Positions 1 to 6,343 of a stretch of 21,157 nucleotides of DNA are shown piece by piece. The stretch is from Candidatus Uhrbacteria bacterium (GTDB lineage: Bacteria > Patescibacteriota > Patescibacteriia > SG8-24), in the NCBI GenBank assembly GCA_016205965.1, contig JACQSM010000035.1, positions 1 to 21,157 on the forward strand, read 5' to 3'. Position 1 is the first letter of the stretch; each line of letters opens with the position of its first letter. The notes below the pieces were generated by a model. The model had not been told where the DNA came from. It made no database searches and saw only the letters and a program-made list of their open reading frames with translations. A program made the position numbers and the translations under genes.

Positions 1-185
1 GCCGGGTGCTGACCATCAAGCCGGGGATCACCGGCATGGCCCAGGTTTCGGGCCGCGCCGACCTCGACTTCGACGAAGAAGTCCGGCTCGACACCTGGTA
101 CATCGAGAACTGGTCGCCCTGGCTCGACCTGGCGATCCTGCTCAAAACGCCGTTCGTGGTTTTCTCGCGCAAAGGAGCTTCCTGA
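1..185 (+). CDS. C-terminal end of a bacterial sugar transferase (partial)
   Basis: Reading frame 3 is open from the window edge to TGA at 183-185 and encodes the last 60 or so residues of a membrane-linked initiating sugar transferase (Bac_transf, WcaJ/RfbP type). The stretch KPGITGMAQVSGR is the near-invariant signature of that family's C-terminal part, and it is followed by the usual Asp-rich, Trp-rich tail (DLDFDEEVRLDTWYIENW). Family members transfer a sugar phosphate from a nucleotide sugar to undecaprenyl phosphate at the inner face of the membrane and so start assembly of a surface glycan. The next gene begins 5 bases after the stop, so the two are probably co-transcribed. The sugar specificity cannot be read from this fragment. 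Confidence 0.88.
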   Translation, partial: RVLTIKPGITGMAQVSGRADLDFDEEVRLDTWYIENWSPWLDLAILLKTPFVVFSRKGAS

Positions 186-190
186 TCCGT

Positions 191-1336
191 ATGAAATTGG
201 CGCTGGTTCACGATCACCTCGTTCAAGACGGCGGCGCCGAGCGCGTCCTGCAGGCCTTCACCCGGATCTGGCCCGAGGCGCCGATCTATACGCTGCTCTA
301 CGACCCGGCCCGCATCGGCGACGCTTTTCGCGACCGCGTCGTTCGGACGTCGTTCCTGCAGGCGCTGCCGCTGGCGCTGCGCAAATACAAATGGTTCCTG
401 CCGATGATGCCGGCGGCCACCGAACGCCACAACCTGGCCGATTTCGACGTCGTCGTCTCGAGCGCTTCGGCTTTCGCCAAGGGCGTCTTGACGCGGCCGG
501 ACACGCTCCATCTGTGTTACTGCCACACTCCGACCCGCTACCTCTGGTCCGACACCCACTCCTACGTCGACGAACTCGGCCTGCCCGGGCCGGTGCGCAA
601 GCTCGTGCCGCTTATCCTGACATCCATCCGCATGTGGGACCGGATCGCGGCCGAGCGGGCCGATGTCATGATCGCCAACTCCGAAACCGTGCGCCGGCGC
701 ATCCGCCATTATTACGGCCGCGAAAGCGTCGTCATCCACCCGCCGGTCGAGACGGCGAAATTTTCTCCGGCGGCAAAAACCGAGAACTATTACCTGGCCG
801 GCGGCCGCCTGGTCGCCTACAAGCGCTTCGACGTCGTCGTCCAGGCTTTCAACAAGCTCGGCCTCCCTTTGAAGATTTTCGGCGAAGGACCGGAGTTGCG
901 CCGCCTCCAAGCCGCGTCCAAGAAAAACATCGAGTTCGTCGGGCGCGTCTCGGAAGCCGACAAGGCCGAGCTTTACCGCAAATCCATCGCCTACATCCAT
1001 CCGCAAGAAGAAGATTTCGGCATCACCGCCGTCGAGGCCATGGCTTCGGGCCGCCCGGTGATCGCCTATCGCAAGGGCGGCGCGCTCGAGACGGTCGTCG
1101 AGGGAGTCACCGGCACGTTCATCGACGAGCAGAGCTGGGAGGCGCTCGCCAACACCGTCATTCTGTTCCAGCCGGAACGTTTTGACCCGGCGCGGATCCG
1201 CGCCCATGCCGAACGCTTCGACATCGCTCTCTTCCGGACCAAAATGAAAGAACTGGTCGAATCCGAATGGCAGCGGCGCAGCGGCAGCGCCGCGGCCGCC
1301 AACGCCCGGCTGGCCGCGCCTTCCATGGCCCGATGA
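191..1336 (+). CDS. Family 4 glycosyltransferase, WbaZ-like
   Basis: A 381-residue GT4 (GT-B fold) glycosyltransferase. The N-terminal Rossmann domain opens with MKLALVHDHLVQDGGAERVL, the typical acceptor-side start with a GGAE loop. The CYCHTPTRYLW block (109-119) is characteristic of WbaZ-like mannosyltransferases. The donor-binding domain carries the E-x7-E motif (E274 and E282 in EDFGITAVEAMASGRPVIAY). It probably adds a hexose, possibly mannose, to a lipid-linked glycan on the cytoplasmic side of the membrane. A purine-rich AAAGGAG at 171-177 lies 13 bases before the ATG, slightly far for a ribosome binding site. The gene sits 5 bases after the sugar transferase and overlaps the next glycosyltransferase by 4 bases (ATGA), so the three form an operon. 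Substrate specificity is inferred from family resemblance only. Confidence 0.9.
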   Translation: MKLALVHDHLVQDGGAERVLQAFTRIWPEAPIYTLLYDPARIGDAFRDRVVRTSFLQALPLALRKYKWFLPMMPAATERHNLADFDVVVSSASAFAKGVLTRPDTLHLCYCHTPTRYLWSDTHSYVDELGLPGPVRKLVPLILTSIRMWDRIAAERADVMIANSETVRRRIRHYYGRESVVIHPPVETAKFSPAAKTENYYLAGGRLVAYKRFDVVVQAFNKLGLPLKIFGEGPELRRLQAASKKNIEFVGRVSEADKAELYRKSIAYIHPQEEDFGITAVEAMASGRPVIAYRKGGALETVVEGVTGTFIDEQSWEALANTVILFQPERFDPARIRAHAERFDIALFRTKMKELVESEWQRRSGSAAAANARLAAPSMAR

Positions 1337-2445
1337 CCATGAAAATCCTCCTCGATCTCCGGCCGATCATGGACCCGGCGTTCGGCGGCGTCGGCGTCTA
1401 CACCAAGCGGATCACCGACGCCCTGATCGCCCGCCGCCGCCACGACTACCGCCTGTTCACCAACGCCTGGCAGAACGCGCCCCGGCTCGCATTCCAAGGC
1501 GTCGATCTGCTGCACTGGCGCCTGCCCAACAAGGTCCTGAACTCGGCCTTCGCATTCTTGGGCCGCCCGCGCCTCGAAGACCTGGCCGGCGGCGCCGACG
1601 CCGTGTAGCTCTCGAACCTGAATTTCATCGCCACCGACCTGCCGCTCGTGTTGACCGTCCACGACCTTTCTTTCATCCGCTATCCCGATTTTTTTTCGCC
1701 CAAGCAGCGCCTGTGGCACACCGCCGTCCGGCCGGCGATGCTCCTGCGCAAAGCGGCCGCCGTCGCCGCCGTCTCCGAACACACCAAAGCCGATCTGATC
1801 GAAATGTTCGGCCTGCCGCCCGAACGCATCAGCGTGGTCACGCCGGCGGCCTCCTCGGCATTCGTGCCGGCGTCGGCCGAGGCCATGGCCGACATCCGCC
1901 GGCAATACCGCCTCGAGAGGCCGTTTTTCCTGTACCTCGGCGTCATCGAGCCGCGTAAAAACATCTCCGGGATGATCGCCGCCTTCGACAAAATCGGCGT
2001 CGACGCCGACCTGGTGATCGCCGGCGCCCGCGGCTGGCTCTGCGACGACGTCTATGCCCAGGCCGAATCCTCCAAAAAACGCGATCGCATCCGCTTCCTC
2101 GGCCCGGTGCCCGAAGAACACAAAGCCGCCCTGCTCTCGGCCGCCCTGGCGCTCGTCTACCCGTCCTACTACGAAGGCTTCGGCATGCCGCCGCTCGAGG
2201 CCATGGCCTGCGGCACGCCGGTCATCGCCGGCCACGGTTCGTCGATGGGCGAGGTCGTCGGCGACGCCGGCCTCCTCGTCGACCCGCACGACTTGTCCGA
2301 GATCGCCGATGCCATGGACGCCGTCTCCGCCGACGGCCGTTTGGCCGCCGACTTCCGCGCCCGCGGCCTGCTCCGGGCAAAAAAATTCAGCTGGGAAAAG
2401 TCAGCCGAATCTCTCGAAAAACTTTTCGCGAGAATCTTCGGGTAA
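1333..2445 (+). pseudogene. Family 4 glycosyltransferase interrupted by an in-frame TAG
   Basis: The frame from ATG 1333 to TAA 2443-2445 would encode a normal-length GT4 enzyme of about 370 residues, but codon 92 (1606-1608) is TAG. Both sides are clearly one protein. The N-terminal part starts MTMKILLDLRPIMDPAFGGVG and ends GADAV. After the stop the same frame goes on LSNLNFIATDLPLVLTVHDLSF, then YLGVIEPRKN and the E-x7-E motif YEGFGMPPLEAMACGTPVIA. Relatives usually have a short hydrophobic/aromatic stretch before PNLNF, so a Trp codon (TGG to TAG, one transition) is the simplest ancestor. TAG ends healthy genes elsewhere in this window (glycosyltransferase at 5221, rpe, DUF3800), so reassignment is unlikely. 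It may be a recent nonsense mutation, a sequencing or assembly error, or a suppressed stop. A GTG at 1648 could restart translation but would lack the N-terminal domain. Confidence 0.82.
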
Positions 2446-2475
2446 CCATTTCACATCTGTCCCCGACAACCATTC

Positions 2476-2504
2476 TTGACTGCTTCGATCTTTTTTACTA
2501 AGCT
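2476..2504 (+). promoter_or_regulatory. Sigma-70-type promoter for a short structured RNA
   Basis: The -35 box is TTGACT (2476-2481), followed by a 17-base spacer and a -10 box TAAGCT (2499-2504). The T-rich spacer end and exact spacing make this a credible promoter. It lies just after the broken glycosyltransferase gene and points at the inverted repeat, not at any protein gene: the next gene lies on the opposite strand. The predicted start of transcription is near 2511. Confidence 0.6.
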
Positions 2505-2510
2505 CTAGGT

Positions 2511-2579
2511 GGAATTGACCGGACCCGAATAGTCACCGTCATGGTGCGCGTTCCCGAAAGGGATAGGGTCCGGTCTTCC
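2511..2579 (+). ncRNA. Structured RNA element next to a DUF3800 gene (three-way junction)
   Basis: A perfect 10-base inverted repeat, GACCGGACCC (2517-2526) and GGGTCCGGTC (2566-2575), closes two smaller hairpins. The first is CACC (2534-2537)/GGTG (2543-2546) with a 5-base loop. The second is TCCC (2552-2555)/GGGA (2560-2563) with a GAAA tetraloop of the GNRA class. GGAA (2511-2514) can also pair with TTCC (2576-2579), extending the outer helix past a 2-base bulge. The predicted transcript start coincides with the first paired base, and the last paired base touches the DUF3800 stop codon. Published comparative work describes several RNA families named DUF3800 motifs because they lie beside DUF3800 genes. 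I infer this is such an element but cannot test the match. The same fold could also form in the 3' end of the DUF3800 mRNA. No T-run follows, so it is not an ordinary terminator. Confidence 0.58.
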
Positions 2580-3208
2580 TATTCCGGCCACTTCTGCACG
2601 CTTATCTGTTTGTGGGCGATATAACGCCAGTACACGTCAGCATTTTTCTTCTTGCCTTGCTGAACCCTGTTCGTAACGGCGGCCACATAGTCCGCGAGCT
2701 GCAGTTGATTACTGCTCCTCGAAGACATCATTTTTACTGACTTGATGATTTTTTTGCCTTTGTCATTTAACCCCTTTATGTATTTACCGAGTGCGGCCTG
2801 GAAGGTCCACGGTCCGCTTCTGTCAAAAGTTACGTTGGCGTCAACAAGGCGATCGCGTGCATTTTCAAAGACGTAACGACAGACGACTTTATAAAGACTG
2901 GCCTTGTACTTGAAACCTGGGCCCCACAGTTTCCTCGGATCCTTGTCCAATACGAAGGCGTAATACACGAAATCGAGCTTGGCGGCGGCCCCGAGAAATG
3001 CCTCGCGCACTCTGTTGGTATTTTCGGAAAAGTGAAATTCAAAATCTGGCGGCTTTCTTAACTCCTTACGTAACGAATTGAGCTGAACGTCGCAGGCGCG
3101 GACCTCTTCCTCATCGGCAAACACGACGAGTACCACCGTAAAGAAACGGCTCGAACCTGCATCAATTTTGAGTCCGGAATAACCCGATTCGTCTACAAAT
3201 ACAAACAT
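2579..3208 (-). CDS. DUF3800 domain protein
   Basis: A 209-residue protein of the DUF3800 family. The N-terminal MFVFVDESG (acidic pair D6, E7) is the family hallmark, so the start is secure. Further conserved points are EFHF (57-60), FDRSG (128-132) and NQLQLADYVA (167-176). The family is thought to have an RNase H-like fold with a carboxylate centre, and a nucleic-acid-processing role has been suspected; its function is not established. The gene is visibly AT-richer than its neighbours and stands between a glycosyltransferase locus and glmS, suggesting acquisition. It follows glmS in the same direction after 51 bases with only a weak AGGG before the ATG. A small AAAGG/CCTTT hairpin lies in that gap. 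At its 3' end it converges on the structured RNA. No signal peptide or membrane segment is visible. Confidence 0.85.
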   Translation of the reverse strand: MFVFVDESGYSGLKIDAGSSRFFTVVLVVFADEEEVRACDVQLNSLRKELRKPPDFEFHFSENTNRVREAFLGAAAKLDFVYYAFVLDKDPRKLWGPGFKYKASLYKVVCRYVFENARDRLVDANVTFDRSGPWTFQAALGKYIKGLNDKGKKIIKSVKMMSSRSSNQLQLADYVAAVTNRVQQGKKKNADVYWRYIAHKQISVQKWPE

Positions 3209-3259
3209 GCGGCAACCCTGTCAAAAGGATTCCCTTTCGTCAAACAAGCGTGCGTCGAG

Positions 3260-5095
3260 TTATTCGACCGTGACCGACTTGGCCAGATTGCGCGGCTTGT
3301 CGGGATCGTAGCCGCGGGCCACGGCCATGTGATAGGCGAAGAGCTGCAGCGGGATGACGTTGAGGATCGGCGCCAGCATTTCGATGGTCCGGGGCACGAA
3401 GATGACGTCATCGGCGATGCGCACCAATTCGTCGTTGCCCTCATTGGTCAGGGCGATCACCGGCGCCCGGCGCGCCTTGGCCTCTTCCAAATTCGATTTC
3501 ACTTTTTCGTAGATGCTGTCCTTGGTGGCAATGGCCAGCACCGGGAACGACGGGTCCAAGAGCGCGATCGGTCCGTGTTTCATCTCGCCGGCGGCGTAGC
3601 CTTCGGCGTGGATGTAGGCGATCTCTTTGAGTTTCAGCGCGCCCTCCAGCGCGACCGGCGCATTATACTTGCGACCGAGATACAACATGCTCTGGGCGTT
3701 GGCGTATTTTTTGGCCAGCGCCTTGATGCGATCGCTCTGGGCCAGGATCCTTTCTATTTTTGCCGGTAAGGCGGCGAGCTCGGCCGCGATGCGGCTGCCG
3801 GTAGCCTGCGACATGCGCCGCTGGCGGCCCAATAAGACGGTCAACAGAGCGAAAACAGAGAGCTGGCCGACGAAACCCTTGGTCGAAGCGACGGCGATCT
3901 CCGGCCCGGCATGAAGATACACTCCGGCGTCGGTTTCGCGGGTGATGGTCGAGCCGACGGCATTGACGATGCCGAGCGTCAGCGCGCCCTTCTCCTTGGC
4001 CTCGCGCAACGCGCCGAGGGTATCGGCGGTTTCGCCGCTCTGCGACACGGCGATGACCGCCTCGCGTCCGGGATCGAGAATCGGCTTGCGATAGCGGTAC
4101 TCGGAACCGAGTTCGGTCTCGGTCGGAATCTCGGCGTATTCCTCGAGCATGTACTCGCCGACCATGGCCGCGAGATACGCCGAACCGCAGGCGACCAGCG
4201 ACAACCGCTCGATTTTGCGCAGCCGGTCATCGACGTCCTTGAGTCCGCCGAGCTTGGCCAGGCCGTTGTCGACGTCGAGCCGGCCGCGCGTCGAATTGAC
4301 GATCACCGACGGCTGCTCGGTCATCTCCTTGAGCATGAAATGAGGGAAGCGGCCGCGCTCGATCTCGTCGACGGTCCAGTTGATCTGTTCGCGCTGCTTC
4401 TGGATACGCGTCCGGTCGAACGAGAATGTTTCCATGCCCTCGTCGGTCAGGACCACGGCTTCGTCGTCGCCCAGGTAGACGACGTCGCGGGTGTACGGAA
4501 TCAGGGCCGCCGGATCCGAACCCAAAAAGTATTCGCCGTTGACGCCGACGCCGACGACCAGCGGACTGCCGCGCCGGGCCGCGTACAATTTCCGCGGTTC
4601 GCGCCGCGACACCACAGCGATGCCGAAGGTCCCGACGACGTCGCGCAGCGCCGCTAAAAAAGCCTCTTCCAACGGCAGCTTGGCCGCGTACTCCTCGATC
4701 AGGTGGGCGACGACTTCGGTATCGGTGTCCGAGCGGAAGGCGTGGCCGCGCTCGATCAGTCCTCGCTTCAGGCGATCGTAATTTTCGATGATGCCGTTGT
4801 GCACGATCGCCAGCTCGCCGCGGCAGTCGAGATGCGGGTGGGCGTTGGCCTGGTTCGGCTCGCCGTGGGTCGCCCAGCGGGTGTGGGCGATGCCGACCGA
4901 ACCCGGCGCCGGCGTCCGGGCCAAAGCCTCGGTCAAATGAACGACTTTGCCGGGCGTTTTGACGACATGGATCGCCTCTCCCTGGACCGTCGCCTTCCCG
5001 GCCGAGTCATAGCCGCGATATTCCAAGCGCCGCAATCCGTCGAGGAGCACGTCCTCGGCCCGCCTGGCGCCGATGTAACCGACTATTCCGCACAT
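3260..5095 (-). CDS. glmS: Glutamine-fructose-6-phosphate aminotransferase (isomerizing)
   Basis: Converts fructose-6-phosphate and glutamine to glucosamine-6-phosphate, the entry step to UDP-GlcNAc for peptidoglycan and surface glycans, in the cytoplasm. The 611 residues match the usual length. The glutaminase domain begins with the N-terminal nucleophile Cys2 (MCGIVGYIG), with YRGYDSAG (26-33), HTRWATHG (71-78) and HNG (99-101). Two SIS domains follow: ACGSAYLAA (302-310), SQSGETADTL (351-360) and STKGF (404-408) in the first, and GRKYNAPVALEGALKLKE with MKHGP (505-509) in the second. The C-terminal KPRNLAKSVTVE is the canonical active-site tail. Everything expected is present. The start follows its promoter so closely that the mRNA is probably leaderless; there is no room for a glmS ribozyme. 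Confidence 0.97.
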   Translation of the reverse strand: MCGIVGYIGARRAEDVLLDGLRRLEYRGYDSAGKATVQGEAIHVVKTPGKVVHLTEALARTPAPGSVGIAHTRWATHGEPNQANAHPHLDCRGELAIVHNGIIENYDRLKRGLIERGHAFRSDTDTEVVAHLIEEYAAKLPLEEAFLAALRDVVGTFGIAVVSRREPRKLYAARRGSPLVVGVGVNGEYFLGSDPAALIPYTRDVVYLGDDEAVVLTDEGMETFSFDRTRIQKQREQINWTVDEIERGRFPHFMLKEMTEQPSVIVNSTRGRLDVDNGLAKLGGLKDVDDRLRKIERLSLVACGSAYLAAMVGEYMLEEYAEIPTETELGSEYRYRKPILDPGREAVIAVSQSGETADTLGALREAKEKGALTLGIVNAVGSTITRETDAGVYLHAGPEIAVASTKGFVGQLSVFALLTVLLGRQRRMSQATGSRIAAELAALPAKIERILAQSDRIKALAKKYANAQSMLYLGRKYNAPVALEGALKLKEIAYIHAEGYAAGEMKHGPIALLDPSFPVLAIATKDSIYEKVKSNLEEAKARRAPVIALTNEGNDELVRIADDVIFVPRTIEMLAPILNVIPLQLFAYHMAVARGYDPDKPRNLAKSVTVE

Positions 5096-5103
5096 AGGAA
5101 TTT

Positions 5104-5132
5104 ATTACAACATGATGGCCGGGTAGGGTAAA
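5104..5132 (-). promoter_or_regulatory. glmS promoter giving a probably leaderless mRNA
   Basis: On the minus strand the -35 box is TTTACC (5127-5132), the spacer is 17 bases, and the -10 box is TGTAAT (5104-5109). Only 8 bases separate the -10 box from the glmS ATG at 5095. The usual 6-8 base distance from -10 to the transcription start would therefore put the start at or within 2-3 bases of the ATG. No Shine-Dalgarno site could be transcribed. Confidence 0.6.
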
Positions 5133-5172
5133 GCGGGCCGCCGTCAGCCTTATCGACTGGGGACAAAATGGA

Positions 5173-5201
5173 TAGAGGGTCTCGCCTTATTTTGCTATAC
5201 T
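5173..5201 (+). promoter_or_regulatory. Probable promoter of the glycosyltransferase-DUF4012 operon
   Basis: A good -10 box, TATACT (5196-5201), sits 19 bases before the ATG at 5221. The hexamer at the correct 17-base distance (5173-5178, TAGAGG) is a poor -35 match. The leader would be only about 13 bases and has no clear Shine-Dalgarno sequence. This divergent 125-base gap serves both this operon and glmS. Confidence 0.42.
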
Positions 5202-5220
5202 CTCTTCATCGGCTCGACCT

Positions 5221-6342
5221 ATGAAGATCGGCATCGATGCGCGATTTTACGGAACGATCGGCAAGGGTCTGGGCCGCTATGTCAGCGAGCTGATTCGGCG
5301 TCTCGAGGAGATCGATCAGCGCAACGAGTACACGGTCTTTTTACGCAAAGCGAACTGGGACGACTACGCGCCGGCCAATCCGCGTTTCAAAAAGGCGCTG
5401 GCGGAATTTCCCTGGTACGGATGGCGCGAGCAGCTTTTTTATCCTTTCTGGCTGCGCGGCTTCCGTCTGGACCTGATGCACTTTCCGCATTTCAACGTGC
5501 CATTCCTCTACCGCCGGCCGTTCGTCGTCACCATTCACGACCTGATCCTGCTGTCGCATCCGACGGCGCGAGCCACGACCCTCGGACCGTTCTTCTACAA
5601 GCTCAAGTACGCGGCCTACCGGGCGGTCATCGGCCGGGCGATCCGCGACGCCGCCGCGATCATGACGGTCTCGAACTACTCGCGCGACGAGATCGTACGG
5701 CGGTTTCCGGCGGCGCGGAGCAAGAAGATCGAGGTTACCTACGAGGCCTGTGCCGCTAGTCTGGCCGGATCGACGACGGAGACGGAATCGCCGGCGCCGA
5801 AACCTTACGCGCTCTACGTCGGCAACGCCTACCCGCACAAGAACCTCGAGCGGCTCATCGAGGCCTTCGCCCTCTGCCGCAAGCGCGGCATGGACGCCTA
5901 CTCGCTGGTCTTGGTCGGCGCGCCGGATTATTTCTACGACCGGTTGCGGACCGAGGCGCGGTCGAAAGGCCTCGACGGCAACGTCGTTTTTTACGGCCAG
6001 GCGAGCGACGAAAAACTCGCCGCGCTCTATGCCAACGCCGCTTTCTACGTTTTCCCGTCGCTGTGCGAAGGTTTCGGCCTGCCGCCGCTCGAGGCCATGT
6101 GCCAGGGACTGCCGGTAGCCTCCTCGAACGCCTGTTCGCTGCCCGAGGTCCTGGGCGACGCCGCCAGCTATTTCGATCCGACCGACGTCAGGGCGATCGC
6201 CGATGCCATGAACCGCCTGGCCGACAACGAAAGCCTCCGAAACGAATTGATCGAGAAAGGCCGAGTCCATTCCCGAAAATTCAGCTGGAACGACCTGGCC
6301 GCCGCCACCGCAGCGATCTACGAAAAAGCTCTCTCGAAATAG
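5221..6342 (+). CDS. Family 4 glycosyltransferase
   Basis: A 373-residue GT4 enzyme of the GT-B fold. It starts MKIGIDARFYGTIGKGLGRY with the glycine-rich acceptor loop. It then shows HDLILLSHPTA (106-116), TVSNYSRDEI (149-158, interdomain region), YVGNAYPHKNLERLIEAF (199-216) and the donor-binding E-x7-E motif (E283 and E291 in EGFGLPPLEAMCQGLPVASS). It is intact, unlike its distant relative at 1333. It likely extends a lipid-linked surface glycan from a nucleotide sugar; which sugar cannot be told. The stop TAG is followed after one base by the ATG of the DUF4012 gene, so the two are translationally close and probably one transcript. There is no strong ribosome binding site. Confidence 0.92.
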   Translation: MKIGIDARFYGTIGKGLGRYVSELIRRLEEIDQRNEYTVFLRKANWDDYAPANPRFKKALAEFPWYGWREQLFYPFWLRGFRLDLMHFPHFNVPFLYRRPFVVTIHDLILLSHPTARATTLGPFFYKLKYAAYRAVIGRAIRDAAAIMTVSNYSRDEIVRRFPAARSKKIEVTYEACAASLAGSTTETESPAPKPYALYVGNAYPHKNLERLIEAFALCRKRGMDAYSLVLVGAPDYFYDRLRTEARSKGLDGNVVFYGQASDEKLAALYANAAFYVFPSLCEGFGLPPLEAMCQGLPVASSNACSLPEVLGDAASYFDPTDVRAIADAMNRLADNESLRNELIEKGRVHSRKFSWNDLAAATAAIYEKALSK

Positions 6343-6343
6343 T

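Noticed and set aside
1606..1608. TAG read as an amino acid through a changed genetic code
   Set aside because: TAG is the normal stop of several intact genes here (glycosyltransferase at 5221, rpe, DUF3800), so a code change is not supported.
1066..2289. A 407-codon minus-strand frame across the two glycosyltransferase genes
   Set aside because: Shadow frame. It is open across the broken gene only because of base composition; no family resemblance.
2511..2579. Hammerhead ribozyme or simple terminator
   Set aside because: The hammerhead core CUGAUGA is absent, and no T-run follows the hairpin on either strand.
5096..5220. A glmS ribozyme or riboswitch upstream of glmS
   Set aside because: The promoter sits 8 bases from the ATG and no ribozyme core is present in the 125-base gap.
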